Positions 8,149-16,138 of a DNA stretch of 64,000 bases are shown piece after piece; the first letter of the stretch is position 1, and every line of letters begins with the position of its first letter. This stretch comes from Nocardioides houyundeii (GTDB lineage: Bacteria; Actinomycetota; Actinomycetes; Propionibacteriales; Nocardioidaceae): the NCBI RefSeq assembly GCF_002865585.1, contig NZ_CP025581.1, positions 3,038,001 to 3,102,000 on the forward strand, read 5' to 3'. The translations under genes and the position numbers were made by a program. The notes below the pieces were generated by a model. The model saw only the letters and a list, made by a program, of their open reading frames with translations, searched no databases and was not told the DNA's origin.

Positions 8149-8427
8149 GTGTACGCCGCCATCGACTTCGGCAGCGCCGCCAGGTCGGGCAGTGGCGGCG
8201 GCTGGGCACTGTTGGTGCTCGCCTCCATCGGCGCCGCGGCCTGTCTCTTCGTGGGCCTGATGCTCGCCACTCGCCTGTCGTCGGCACTGGGCTTCAGCTC
8301 CTCGCCGAACAAGCCGGCGCCGAGCGACCCTGCGACGACCCCGGCCGACACCATCGAGATGACTGCGGAGCCGCCGAAACCGGCCGCACCTCGCCCGCCG
8401 GGCGGAAGGCGGATCTCTCGCAAGTAG
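8149..8427 (+). CDS. Small membrane protein, 5' end uncertain
   Basis: The protein from GTG 8149 is 92 residues, with one clear hydrophobic helix (WALLVLASIGAAACLFVGLM) and a Pro/Ala-rich basic C-terminus. Strong third-position GC in this frame continues upstream to about 8045 (encoding LDAFCLVHRPEGRGVRRG and a second hydrophobic stretch), but no start codon exists before the stop at 8002. An ATG at 8009 lies in another frame. A one-base indel between 8009 and 8045 would give a protein of about 139 residues with two membrane helices. No family recognised; a small membrane protein in the nrdR-lexA interval. Confidence 0.5.
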   Translation: MYAAIDFGSAARSGSGGGWALLVLASIGAAACLFVGLMLATRLSSALGFSSSPNKPAPSDPATTPADTIEMTAEPPKPAAPRPPGGRRISRK

Positions 8428-8435
8428 CGAATTCA

Positions 8436-8466
8436 AGGGGCGGGCTCAGCGCGTGAGCCCGCCCCT
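8436..8466. terminator. Bidirectional hairpin between convergent genes
   Basis: Perfect 13-bp stem (8436-8448 with 8454-8466) and a 5-nt loop, 9 nt after the stop of the small membrane gene. It lies between that gene and the convergent LysM gene and can serve both. Confidence 0.75.
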
Positions 8467-8478
8467 CGTCTTCCCCTA

Positions 8479-8509
8479 TCCACCGCTCGGGGTCGAAGCG
8501 AGCGGTGGA
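8479..8509 (-). terminator. Second hairpin, downstream of the LysM gene
   Basis: Perfect 11-bp stem (8479-8489 with 8499-8509) and a 9-nt loop, 48 nt beyond the LysM gene stop on the minus strand and directly beside the first hairpin. Confidence 0.55.
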
Positions 8510-8557
8510 AGCTATTCAGTTGTGGATCCATGGGGCCGCGCGGGCGCGCAGCACGGG

Positions 8558-8938
8558 TCAGTCAGCGAGCGGGATGCGCAGCTTCTGCCCCAGGGTGAGC
8601 ATCCCGGAGTCGAGCGCGTTCAACCGCTTGATCTCCGACATCACGCTGGGAACGTCGCCGTCGACGGCGATCTCCGACGCGATCCCCCACAGGGTGTCCC
8701 CCTGGCCCACCATCACGACCTCGGTGGGTGCCGGCGTGCCAGCCTCGTCCGTCGCGACCGAGCGGGAACCGAAGAAGACCCCGGCGACCAGCACGGTCAG
8801 CAGGATCGCGGCCACCACGACCACTCGCCCACGACGCGTCAGGCGCACACCCGTGGACCCCGGCGCCTGACGGGCTGCCACAGGCAGGTCACGACCGAGG
8901 CGAAGCTCGCGAGTGGGGTTCAGCGTCATGGTGCTCAT
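8558..8938 (-). CDS. SOS-linked membrane protein with a LysM domain
   Basis: The protein has 126 residues: a short cytoplasmic N-terminus, a membrane helix near residues 38-58 (VVVVAAILLTVLVAGVFFG) and a C-terminal LysM domain (VGQGDTLWGIASE ... LTLGQKLRIP) that should bind peptidoglycan. Position and architecture match the LysM gene beside lexA in mycobacteria (Rv2719c/ChiZ) and the SOS division inhibitors of corynebacteria. Three LexA-type boxes lie 110-180 bp upstream. A job in holding back division after DNA damage is inferred; no hydrolase domain is visible. Confidence 0.82.
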   Translation of the reverse strand: MSTMTLNPTRELRLGRDLPVAARQAPGSTGVRLTRRGRVVVVAAILLTVLVAGVFFGSRSVATDEAGTPAPTEVVMVGQGDTLWGIASEIAVDGDVPSVMSEIKRLNALDSGMLTLGQKLRIPLAD

Positions 8939-9303
8939 GGGGACCTCCGGGGGAAGTGTTCAGCCGGTTGGCTTGTGTTGATCTCATGTCTAGTGATCTC
9001 CGCCGACAGTCCTGATCTGCTGGACTACGAGGAGTCGATCAGACGTTCGATCGAACACATGTACGAAGTTAGAGCACATGTTCGAATGAATCAAGCATCT
9101 GTGCGAACAAGTGTTCGAGCGTGTCGCGGCCCCCCACGACCCCTCGACGTGCTCGAAGCGCGCCCGGTTCTCACGCGCTGAGCGCAGATGCTCCGCGAAA
9201 GCGGGGAAAATGCACCACAAAGCCGGCGTTGCCCAGCGGATCACCTCGATGTCATCAGTTTGAGGCATGCAACTGTCTAGGCAGCCCCCCTAGCGTCTCC
9301 CGC
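8939..9303. other. 365-bp intergenic region with a cluster of SOS boxes
   Basis: Lies between the LysM gene (minus) and the acetyltransferase gene (plus). It holds three LexA-type boxes at 9051-9118. I see no convincing gene in it; a minus-strand frame at 8990-9268 has poor codon bias. Confidence 0.6.
9051..9118 (-). promoter_or_regulatory. Cluster of three LexA (SOS) boxes
   Basis: Against TCGAAC-N4-GTTCGA: 9051-9066 TCGAACacatGTACGA (one mismatch), 9070-9085 TAGAGCacatGTTCGA (two mismatches) and 9103-9118 GCGAACaagtGTTCGA (one mismatch). The first and second start 19 bp apart, the second and third 33 bp. A perfect 12-bp palindrome GTTCGATCGAAC overlaps the first. They should control the LysM gene and possibly the acetyltransferase gene on the other side. 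Confidence 0.8.
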
Positions 9304-10095
9304 ATGCGAGACACGCTGACCACGCCGATGGCGATCATCGAGGCAGACCTCGAAGCTCTCCAGCAGGCCATGTCCCTCTCCCCCGTCTTCCAGACCACTC
9401 ACGAGCCGGACGCACTCCTGTACTGGTCGCACCTGCCTCTTCCCGCGGGCAACGTGATCACGCACGCGCGCATCTCGGCGCGTGACGTGCCGACCCGCGT
9501 CCCAGCGCTCCTGGGGCCCTACCTCGAGCGCGGACTCCCGTTCCGGTGGGTCACCACCCCCAAGACCACCACCCCGGCGCTGGAGGCAGCCCTGGCGCAG
9601 GCCGGCATGGTGCCTCGCGAGAGCCCGGCGATGTACCTGGCGCTGCAGGAGACCGTCGATCCCGGGACCCCGGACGACGTCTACATCGACGTCGCCTGGC
9701 CCGACCACCTCGAACCCGTCAGCTCCATCCTGTTCTCCGGCTTCGGCCTACCCCGAGGCACTGAGGCCGAGCACCTGCAGTTCCTCGACACCCTCGACCC
9801 TGCCGACACCCAGTTCTTCATCGCCCGGAGCCTGGTCACCGGCGAACCGCTGGGCGCCAGCACCATGCACCGCCGCGGCACCAGCGTGATGCTGGCCAAC
9901 GTCAGCACCAGCGAGCACGCCCGGGGCCGGGGCATCGCGAAGGCCCTGTGCGCCACCATGCTCAACCGAGCCGCGCACACCGAGGCGCTGACCGCCACCG
10001 TGCTCTCCAACGACGAGGGCTACCAGGTGTACGTCGACCTGGGCTTCCGCACCAAGTTCAACGTGGTGACCTGGGAGTGGCACCCGCAGACCTGA
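9304..10095 (+). CDS. GNAT-family N-acetyltransferase
   Basis: The protein has 263 residues from ATG 9304. The C-terminal half is a GNAT domain with the acetyl-CoA motif RGRGIAKAL, preceded by a strand MLANVSTS and followed by NDEGYQVYVDLGF, the usual end of the fold. The N-terminal half is a second, degenerate GNAT-like or substrate domain. A later ATG (9331) is possible. It interrupts the usual divergent LysM-lexA pair, so it is probably a later insertion. Upstream SOS boxes and the downstream lexA box make damage control possible but unproven. Substrate unknown. Confidence 0.75.
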   Translation: MRDTLTTPMAIIEADLEALQQAMSLSPVFQTTHEPDALLYWSHLPLPAGNVITHARISARDVPTRVPALLGPYLERGLPFRWVTTPKTTTPALEAALAQAGMVPRESPAMYLALQETVDPGTPDDVYIDVAWPDHLEPVSSILFSGFGLPRGTEAEHLQFLDTLDPADTQFFIARSLVTGEPLGASTMHRRGTSVMLANVSTSEHARGRGIAKALCATMLNRAAHTEALTATVLSNDEGYQVYVDLGFRTKFNVVTWEWHPQT

Positions 10096-10123
10096 GGCAA
10101 CCAGAGCCGAGGCAACACGCCGT

Positions 10124-10139
10124 TCGAACAGGTGTTTGA
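10124..10139 (+). promoter_or_regulatory. LexA box upstream of lexA
   Basis: TCGAACaggtGTTTGA matches the actinobacterial SOS box at 11 of 12 fixed positions. It lies 63 bp before the lexA start and 29 bp after the acetyltransferase stop, so lexA has its own autoregulated promoter. Confidence 0.88.
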
Positions 10140-10202
10140 ACTCCGGTCCGGTGCCGACTACGGTGAGACCACCGAGATCGCACCACACCAGGAGGACACC
10201 GG

Positions 10203-10931
10203 ATGGCCAACCCGCGCGAGACCAAGGGCAAGGTCGTGGCCCTGCCCGACGGCCCTCCCGACGCCACCGGCCTCACCCCGCGGCAGCAGCGGGTGCTCTC
10301 CACCATCAAGGACGCGATCGAGCAGCGTGGATACCCGCCGAGCATGCGCGAGATCGGCCAGGCGGTCGGCCTCACCAGCTCCAGCAGCGTGGCCCACCAG
10401 CTCAAGGTGCTGGAGGAGAAGGGCTTCCTCAAGCGCGACCCCAACCGGCCCCGGGCTCTCGAGGTGTTCCTGCCCGAGGTGATGGCGGCCCGTCGCGCCA
10501 TGAGCAGCGACGAGGAGACGATCTTCGACCCCACCGGTGTCGGCGACGCCGCGCCGGCCGCCCGCTACGTGCCGGTCGTCGGTCGGATCGCCGCCGGTGG
10601 CCCGATCCTGGCCGAGGAGCGCGTCGAGGACGTCTTCCCGCTCCCGCAGCAGCTGGTGGGCGACGGCACGCTCTTCCTGCTCGAGGTCTCCGGTGACTCG
10701 ATGATCGACGCCGCGATCTGCAACGGCGACTACGTCGTGATCCGGCAGCAGCCCGAAGCCTCCAACGGCGAGATCGTCGCCGCCATGATCGACGGTGAGG
10801 CCACGGTCAAGACGTTCCAGCGCAAGGACGGCCAGGTCTGGCTGCTCCCCCACAACGACGCCTACGAGCCGATCGACGGGACCCACGCCACCATCCTGGG
10901 CAAGGTCACCGCGGTCCTGCGACGGGTCTGA
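10203..10931 (+). CDS. lexA: SOS repressor LexA
   Basis: Represses DNA-damage genes and cleaves itself when stimulated by RecA. The protein has 242 residues with the short actinobacterial N-terminal extension. The winged helix-turn-helix spans about residues 24-85 ([25 protein letters not shown]). The self-cleavage site is Ala131-Gly132 (RIAAGGP). The catalytic dyad is Ser166 (GDSM) and Lys203 (TVKTF). An AGGAGG-type binding site precedes ATG 10203. Targets visible here are lexA itself and the LysM gene. Confidence 0.97.
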   Translation: MANPRETKGKVVALPDGPPDATGLTPRQQRVLSTIKDAIEQRGYPPSMREIGQAVGLTSSSSVAHQLKVLEEKGFLKRDPNRPRALEVFLPEVMAARRAMSSDEETIFDPTGVGDAAPAARYVPVVGRIAAGGPILAEERVEDVFPLPQQLVGDGTLFLLEVSGDSMIDAAICNGDYVVIRQQPEASNGEIVAAMIDGEATVKTFQRKDGQVWLLPHNDAYEPIDGTHATILGKVTAVLRRV

Positions 10932-10987
10932 GCCAGGGGCCCTCGCCACTCCGGAGACGAGGCGGCGGGTCGTGTAATCTCACGGCG

Positions 10988-11719
10988 GTGCGACGAAGCC
11001 GACGAGATGCCGAACCCGCCGACCTCTCCTCCGAGCAGTTCCGCACCAAGCCTGACGACCGGTTCAAGCTGACCGACGAGAGCCAGACGCTCCTCAAGGA
11101 ACTGGACCGCCACAGCGGCGCGTCCCGCCGCCTCTCCCCGTTGAGCTACAACCTCACCGTGGGCCACGAGCACCGGTTCATCTGGTTCCGAGTGGCCAAG
11201 GTGGCCACCCGCACGATCCGCCACCACTTCACCACCCATGGGGTGCCCCTGGACGTGGACCACGCGATGCGGATCCGCTATCCCATCGACGTGTTCGAGG
11301 ACTACTTCAAGTTCGCCTTCGTCCGCGATCCGCTGGACCGGTTCGTCTCGGCCTGGCACAACAAGGTCGTGGACATGAACTACTTCCACTTCGACGAGCC
11401 CACGCACCGCAAGATGCAGGACGTCGAGGAGTTCGCCCGCTGGGTGGCCGACCAGGACCTCGGCCAGGTGCCGGGCACCGACCAGCACCTCGCGCTGCAG
11501 ACCCGGCTCATCGACCTCAGCCAGGTCGACTTCGTGGGACGTCTGGAGACCTTCGACGAGGACTTCGCCGAGGTCTGCCGCCGCGTCGGCGCACCGGCGG
11601 TGCCGACGGTGGCCCAGAACCAGACCGGCTCCCCTGGCAGCACCCGTGAGGTCTCCGACTCGCTGCGCAGCATGGTCGAGGCGATGTACCGGCGGGACTA
11701 CCAGATCCTCGGCTACTGA
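10988..11719 (+). CDS. Sulfotransferase family protein
   Basis: The protein has 243 residues from GTG 10988. It resembles the carbohydrate sulfotransferase family (Sulfotransfer_2): a 5'-phosphosulfate loop-like stretch (WFRVAKVATRTIRHHF) and the 3'-phosphate motif FVRDPLDRFVSAWHNK, both of which bind PAPS. No signal peptide or membrane helix is visible, so it should act in the cytoplasm. Its 3' end overlaps the convergent dinG gene by 7 bp. The acceptor is unknown; surface glycans or glycolipids are likely. Confidence 0.78.
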   Translation: MRRSRRDAEPADLSSEQFRTKPDDRFKLTDESQTLLKELDRHSGASRRLSPLSYNLTVGHEHRFIWFRVAKVATRTIRHHFTTHGVPLDVDHAMRIRYPIDVFEDYFKFAFVRDPLDRFVSAWHNKVVDMNYFHFDEPTHRKMQDVEEFARWVADQDLGQVPGTDQHLALQTRLIDLSQVDFVGRLETFDEDFAEVCRRVGAPAVPTVAQNQTGSPGSTREVSDSLRSMVEAMYRRDYQILGY

Positions 11720-13725
11720 CCCGAGCCGCCGGCCAGTCGGGTCAGCGCCTTGCGCACCACCTGCGGGTCGGTCGTGGTCCACATCGGCGGCAGGCTCGCC
11801 TTGAGGAAGCCGCCGTACCGCGCGGTGGCCAACCGGGGGTCCAGCACCGCGACCACGCCGCGGTCGGTGGTGGTGCGGATCAGCCGCCCCGCACCCTGGG
11901 CCAGCAGCAAGGCGGCGTGGGTGGCCGCAACCTGCATGAAGCCGTTGCCCCCGGCCTTGTCGGCCGCGCGCTGCCGAGCACTCATCAGGGGATCGTCGGG
12001 CCGCGGGAACGGGATCCGGTCGATCAGCACCAGCTGGCAGGTCTCGCCGGGCACGTCGAGGCCCTGCCAGAGGCTGAGCGTGCCGAAGAGAATCGTGTGC
12101 GGGTCCTCCACGAACTGCCGCGCCAGCTCCGGCAGCTGCGCCTCGCCCTGGGCCAGGGTGGTCAGGTGCGGCAGCCGCTCGCGCACCGCCTCGGCGGCGG
12201 TCTCGGCGGCCCGCCGTGAGGAGAACAGCCCCAGCGTGCGTCCCTCGGCCGCGTCGATCAGCTCCACGATCTCGTCGAGCTGGGCCTTGCCCAGCCCGTC
12301 GCGTCCCGGCGGCGGCAGGTGGCGGGCGACGTACAGGATGCCCTGGCGCCCGTAGTCGAACGGCGACCCCACGTCGAGGCCCTGCCACGGCAGCGCACCC
12401 TCGGCCTCGACCTCGGGCGCACCGGTGTCGATCCGCTCGGACGGCTTGAGCCCGACGCTGCCCGCGACGGTGTTGAAGTCGCCCCCCAGCATCAGCGTGG
12501 CCGAGGTGAAGACCACGGTCTTGTCGGTCAGCAGCCGGTCCCGCATCTGGCCCCACACCTGCAGCGGCGCGATCGCCAGCCGGGCGGGGATCCGGTCCCG
12601 GGCCTCGTTGAGCCACATCACGTCGGAGTCCTTGCCCGCCGCCATCCGCTCGGCGGTGGCGAAGACCTCCTGGGCCATGCCCTTGGCCTGGGTGCGGGCA
12701 GCGTCCACGTCGCCGCCCTCCTCCTTGCCGAAGGCCGAGGCCAGCGCCCGCGCCGCGTCGCGCACCAGCACCAGGGCGTCGGAGAGCTGGTCGGTGCGCT
12801 GGTCGATCCGACCCGGGGGCGTCATCGCCAGCGCGTCCGCCAGCGCGTCCGCCGCGTCCGCCAGGTCGTCGGCGGGACTGTTGGCGCCGCCCCGATCCGC
12901 GACGTACTTGTTGGCCCGACGCGCGGCCCGCTCCACGTCGTTGACCGCCAGCTCGTCCGTCGCGGCCTGGGTGACCCGGGCGGTGAGCTCGTGGGCCTCG
13001 TCGATCACCACCACGTCGTAGTCGGGGATCATCGGGACCCCCTCGATGGCGTCGATGGCCAGCAACGAGTGGTTGGTGACGATCAGGTGCGACTTGTGGG
13101 CCTTCTCCTTGGCGCGCTCGGCGAAGCACTCGGCGGCGAAGGCGCAGCGCGCGGCGCCGAGGCACTCGCGGTGGTTCACGCTGACCTGGCGCCACAGGCG
13201 GTCGTTGTGCCGCGGCGCGTTGTCCCGCTCGCCGGTGCCGCCGTTCTCGACCTCCTCCTCGGCCCAGGCCCGCAGCTTGAGCACCTCGGCACCCATCGTG
13301 CCCTCGGGCACGTCCACCAGGACGCCCTGGTCGTCCGGGACGCCCTCGCGGATGCGGTGCAGGCAGGCGTAGTTCGAACGACCCTTGAGCACGGCGTACG
13401 ACGCGTCGAGCCGGTCGCCGACCGCCTCCACCAGCCGCGGGATGTCCCGCTCCACCAGCTGGTGCTGCAGCGCCAGGGTGGCGGTGGCCACCACGACGCG
13501 CTGCCCGTGCAGCAGGCTCGGGACCAGGTAGGCCAGCGACTTCCCGGTGCCGGTGCCGGCCTGGACCAGCAGGTGCCGGCCGTCGTGCATGGCCGTGGAG
13601 ACGGCCTGAGCCATCTGCACCTGCCCCGCGCGCTCCTGACCGCCGAGCGCCGTGACCGCAGCGCCGAGCACCTCGGTCACCCGGGAGGTGTCGTGGGGCT
13701 CCTTCTCAACGGGGACATCAGGCAC
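11713..13725 (-). CDS. dinG: DinG/Rad3-family ATP-dependent DNA helicase
   Basis: 5'-3' helicase of the XPD-like iron-sulfur family, 670 residues. Walker A is at residues 56-63 (AGTGTGKS) and the DEAH box sits in VVVIDEAHEL. Between them lie four cysteines spaced as in the iron-sulfur domain (NYACLHR, then CLGAARCAFAAECF). A C-terminal motif VI is seen as QGAGRLIRTTTDRG. The start GTG 13725 gives MPDVP. Likely helps remove R-loops and other replication obstacles. No LexA box was found in front of it, so SOS control is not supported despite nearby lexA. Confidence 0.92.
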   Translation of the reverse strand: MPDVPVEKEPHDTSRVTEVLGAAVTALGGQERAGQVQMAQAVSTAMHDGRHLLVQAGTGTGKSLAYLVPSLLHGQRVVVATATLALQHQLVERDIPRLVEAVGDRLDASYAVLKGRSNYACLHRIREGVPDDQGVLVDVPEGTMGAEVLKLRAWAEEEVENGGTGERDNAPRHNDRLWRQVSVNHRECLGAARCAFAAECFAERAKEKAHKSHLIVTNHSLLAIDAIEGVPMIPDYDVVVIDEAHELTARVTQAATDELAVNDVERAARRANKYVADRGGANSPADDLADAADALADALAMTPPGRIDQRTDQLSDALVLVRDAARALASAFGKEEGGDVDAARTQAKGMAQEVFATAERMAAGKDSDVMWLNEARDRIPARLAIAPLQVWGQMRDRLLTDKTVVFTSATLMLGGDFNTVAGSVGLKPSERIDTGAPEVEAEGALPWQGLDVGSPFDYGRQGILYVARHLPPPGRDGLGKAQLDEIVELIDAAEGRTLGLFSSRRAAETAAEAVRERLPHLTTLAQGEAQLPELARQFVEDPHTILFGTLSLWQGLDVPGETCQLVLIDRIPFPRPDDPLMSARQRAADKAGGNGFMQVAATHAALLLAQGAGRLIRTTTDRGVVAVLDPRLATARYGGFLKASLPPMWTTTDPQVVRKALTRLAGGSGQ

Positions 13726-13755
13726 CCGAGCACACTATCCCTGCCTGCCGACAGC

Positions 13756-16035
13756 TCAGATGACGGCGCCGGAGTCGTCGGGCGCGCGCTCGACGCGCAC
13801 CTTCTTCTCCTTGGTCATCGGCCACTTCTCCTGCAGGTAGGTGACCATCGGGGTGGCGGTGAAGACCGAGCTGTAGGTACCGACGATCAGACCGACCAGC
13901 AGGGCGATGGCGAAGTCCTGCAGGGAGTCGCCGCCGATCAGCGCCAGGGCACCGAGGATGAACATCGTGCCCAGACCGGTGTTCACCGTGCGCGGCAGCG
14001 TCTCGAGGGCAGCCTTGTTGGCCAGGTCGGTGAACAGCTCTCCGGGCTTGGACGACTGCCAGCGCTCGCGCACCCGGTCGAACACGACCACGGTGTCGTT
14101 GACGGAGAGACCGATGATGGTCATCGCGGCCGCCAGGAAGATGCCGTCGATGGGCTTGCCCAGCCAGGCGAAGAGGCCCACCACGATGACGACGTCGTGG
14201 AACATCGCGGCCACCGCGGCCAGGCCGAAGGTCCACTTGAACCGGAACGCCAGGTAGGCCAGCTGGGCCAGGAACGCCACGCCGAAGGCGATCAGCGCCT
14301 TGTTGCGCAGCTCGTCACCCAGCGAGGCCCCGATCACCTCGTCGCGCTCCAGGGTCGCCCCGCCGCCGGCCTCGTCGATCGCCGCGGCGACGTCCTTGGC
14401 CTCGGCGTCGGTCAGCTCGCCGGTGCGGACGCTGATCTTGTCCTCGTCGGCCAGCTGGACCGTGGCGGTGCGGAAGCCGGCGTCCTCCACGGCGTCCCGC
14501 GCCTGGTCGGCGGTGAGCGTCTTGGTGGTGGAGTACTCCAGGACCCGGCCACCGGTGAACTCCACCCCGAGGTTGAGCCCCTGGATGAAGATGCCGGCCA
14601 GGGCGACCACCATCACGACACCCGAGATCCCCAGCCACAGGGCCCGGCGGATCATGAGGTTGGGGTTCTTCTCCTCCAGCCACTTGCGCACTCGACCGAT
14701 GTCGCCGATGCCGGTGAACTTGGGGTGGCGGGCCACCCACTTGTTGCTCACCCCCAGCTCGGTGAGCACGCGGGCGATGATCAGCGCGGAGATCATCGAC
14801 GCCACGACACCGATGGTCAGGGTGACACCGAAGCCCTTGATCGGCCCGGAGCCGAGGAAGAACAGCAGGCCCGCCGCGAGCAGCGTGGTGACGTTGGAGT
14901 CGATGATCGCGCTCCACGCCTTGTTGAAGCCGACCATGAGGGCGCGGCGCAGCCCCGCCGAGGGTTGGTCCTCGTACTCCTCCCGGGCTCTCTCGAAGAC
15001 CAGCACGTTCGCGTCGATCGCCATCCCGATGGCCAGCACGAAACCGGCCAGACCAGGAAGTGTCAGCGTCGAGCCCAGCCCCACCAGCATGGCGTAGGCG
15101 AGCAGCGCGTACGAGGTGAGCGCGATGGTGGCCAGGAAGCCCACGAAGCGGTAGACGGCGATGATGAAGAGCCCGGTCAGGATGAGCCCGACGATCCCGG
15201 CCTTCCAGGAGGCCTCGATGGCAGCGTCGCCCAGGGTCGGGCCGACGGTGCGGCGCTCGATGATCTCGACCGGCAGCGGCAGCGCGCCGCCCTCGATCAG
15301 GATGGCGAGGTTCTTGGCCTCCTCCAGGGAGAAGCCGCCCTCGATCTGGGTGGCGTTGGAGATGGATGAGCCACAGGGCACGGTGACCTGCGGTGAGGTG
15401 ATGACCTCACCGTCGAGGACGATCGCGATGCGCTTCTGGTCGCCCGTGGCGCAGGCGGCTGCGGCCGAGAGCTTCTCGAAGGCCTTCGAGCCCTTGCTGG
15501 AGAAGTCGACGTCGACGACCCACTGGGTCGAGTTCTGCGGCTGGGTGGCGTCGGCGCCGGTGATGTCGTTGCCCTCCAGCACGGCCGGACCGAGCTCGAG
15601 GATGTCGCCCTGGTCGCTGGGCGCCACGATGTCGCCCTTCTTGCTGGGCTTGACGTCCGCGCTGGCGAGGCCGCCGGCGACGACGGCGTGCACCGTGAGC
15701 TGGGCCGTGCGACCGATGGTCTCCACCGCCTGGTCGGGGTCCTGCACGTCGGGCAGCTCGATGAGGATCCGGTTGTCGCCGGAGCGGACCAGGGTCGGCT
15801 CCGAGACGCCCAGGGCGTCGACCCGGCCGCGCAGGATCTCCACCGCCTGGTCGGTGTTCTCGGCGTTGGCCTTGACCCCCGACGGCGAGTCCGAGGTCTG
15901 CAGCGTCAGCGAGGTCCCTCCGCTCAGGTCCAGGCCGAGGCGGGGCTCCTTGTTGAGGGCGAGCGCCGCACAGCCGGCCAGCAGACCGAGGACGAGAAGG
16001 AAGCGGATCCAGGCACCACGTGACATGCGACGCAT
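13756..16035 (-). CDS. secDF: Fused protein translocase subunit SecDF
   Basis: A single 759-residue chain carries both halves of the SecD-SecF export motor, which uses the proton gradient to help pull proteins through SecYEG. SecD part: N-terminal helix, LGLDLSGGTSL, GRVDALGVSEP, GRTAQL, then six helices with AIGMAIDANVLVFERAREE. SecF part from about residue 470: LGVEFTGGRVLEY and a six-helix domain with GLSVNDTVVVFDRVRE. Most actinobacteria have separate secD and secF genes in the yajC-relA region, so this fusion next to hflX is unusual and could be a second copy. The start could also be ATG 16026. Confidence 0.93.
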   Translation of the reverse strand: MRRMSRGAWIRFLLVLGLLAGCAALALNKEPRLGLDLSGGTSLTLQTSDSPSGVKANAENTDQAVEILRGRVDALGVSEPTLVRSGDNRILIELPDVQDPDQAVETIGRTAQLTVHAVVAGGLASADVKPSKKGDIVAPSDQGDILELGPAVLEGNDITGADATQPQNSTQWVVDVDFSSKGSKAFEKLSAAAACATGDQKRIAIVLDGEVITSPQVTVPCGSSISNATQIEGGFSLEEAKNLAILIEGGALPLPVEIIERRTVGPTLGDAAIEASWKAGIVGLILTGLFIIAVYRFVGFLATIALTSYALLAYAMLVGLGSTLTLPGLAGFVLAIGMAIDANVLVFERAREEYEDQPSAGLRRALMVGFNKAWSAIIDSNVTTLLAAGLLFFLGSGPIKGFGVTLTIGVVASMISALIIARVLTELGVSNKWVARHPKFTGIGDIGRVRKWLEEKNPNLMIRRALWLGISGVVMVVALAGIFIQGLNLGVEFTGGRVLEYSTTKTLTADQARDAVEDAGFRTATVQLADEDKISVRTGELTDAEAKDVAAAIDEAGGGATLERDEVIGASLGDELRNKALIAFGVAFLAQLAYLAFRFKWTFGLAAVAAMFHDVVIVVGLFAWLGKPIDGIFLAAAMTIIGLSVNDTVVVFDRVRERWQSSKPGELFTDLANKAALETLPRTVNTGLGTMFILGALALIGGDSLQDFAIALLVGLIVGTYSSVFTATPMVTYLQEKWPMTKEKKVRVERAPDDSGAVI

Positions 16036-16044
16036 CTTTCCTCA

Positions 16045-16074
16045 GGCGGCAACGCCGCCCCCAATCGGGGGGCG
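16045..16074 (-). terminator. Two overlapping hairpins between hflX and secDF
   Basis: GGCGGC (16045-16050) can pair with GCCGCC (16054-16059), and CGCCCCC (16056-16062) with GGGGGCG (16068-16074). The two stems share 16056-16059 and exclude each other. It lies after the hflX stop and in the secDF leader. It may end hflX transcription or act as a switch; the sequence alone does not tell. Confidence 0.4.
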
Positions 16075-16138
16075 ACCTCAGGGACCAACGACTCGGGCCG
16101 CCTCATGGTTCCGCCTCGTCCCGCCGAGCCTCACCGGC

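Noticed and set aside
8990..9268. Minus-strand frame of 92 codons among the SOS boxes
   Set aside because: Weak third-position GC, no binding site and it covers the LexA boxes.
12319..15369. Long plus-strand frame opposite dinG and secDF
   Set aside because: Runs across two real genes and their gap, has no domain and only reflects codon bias of the other strand.
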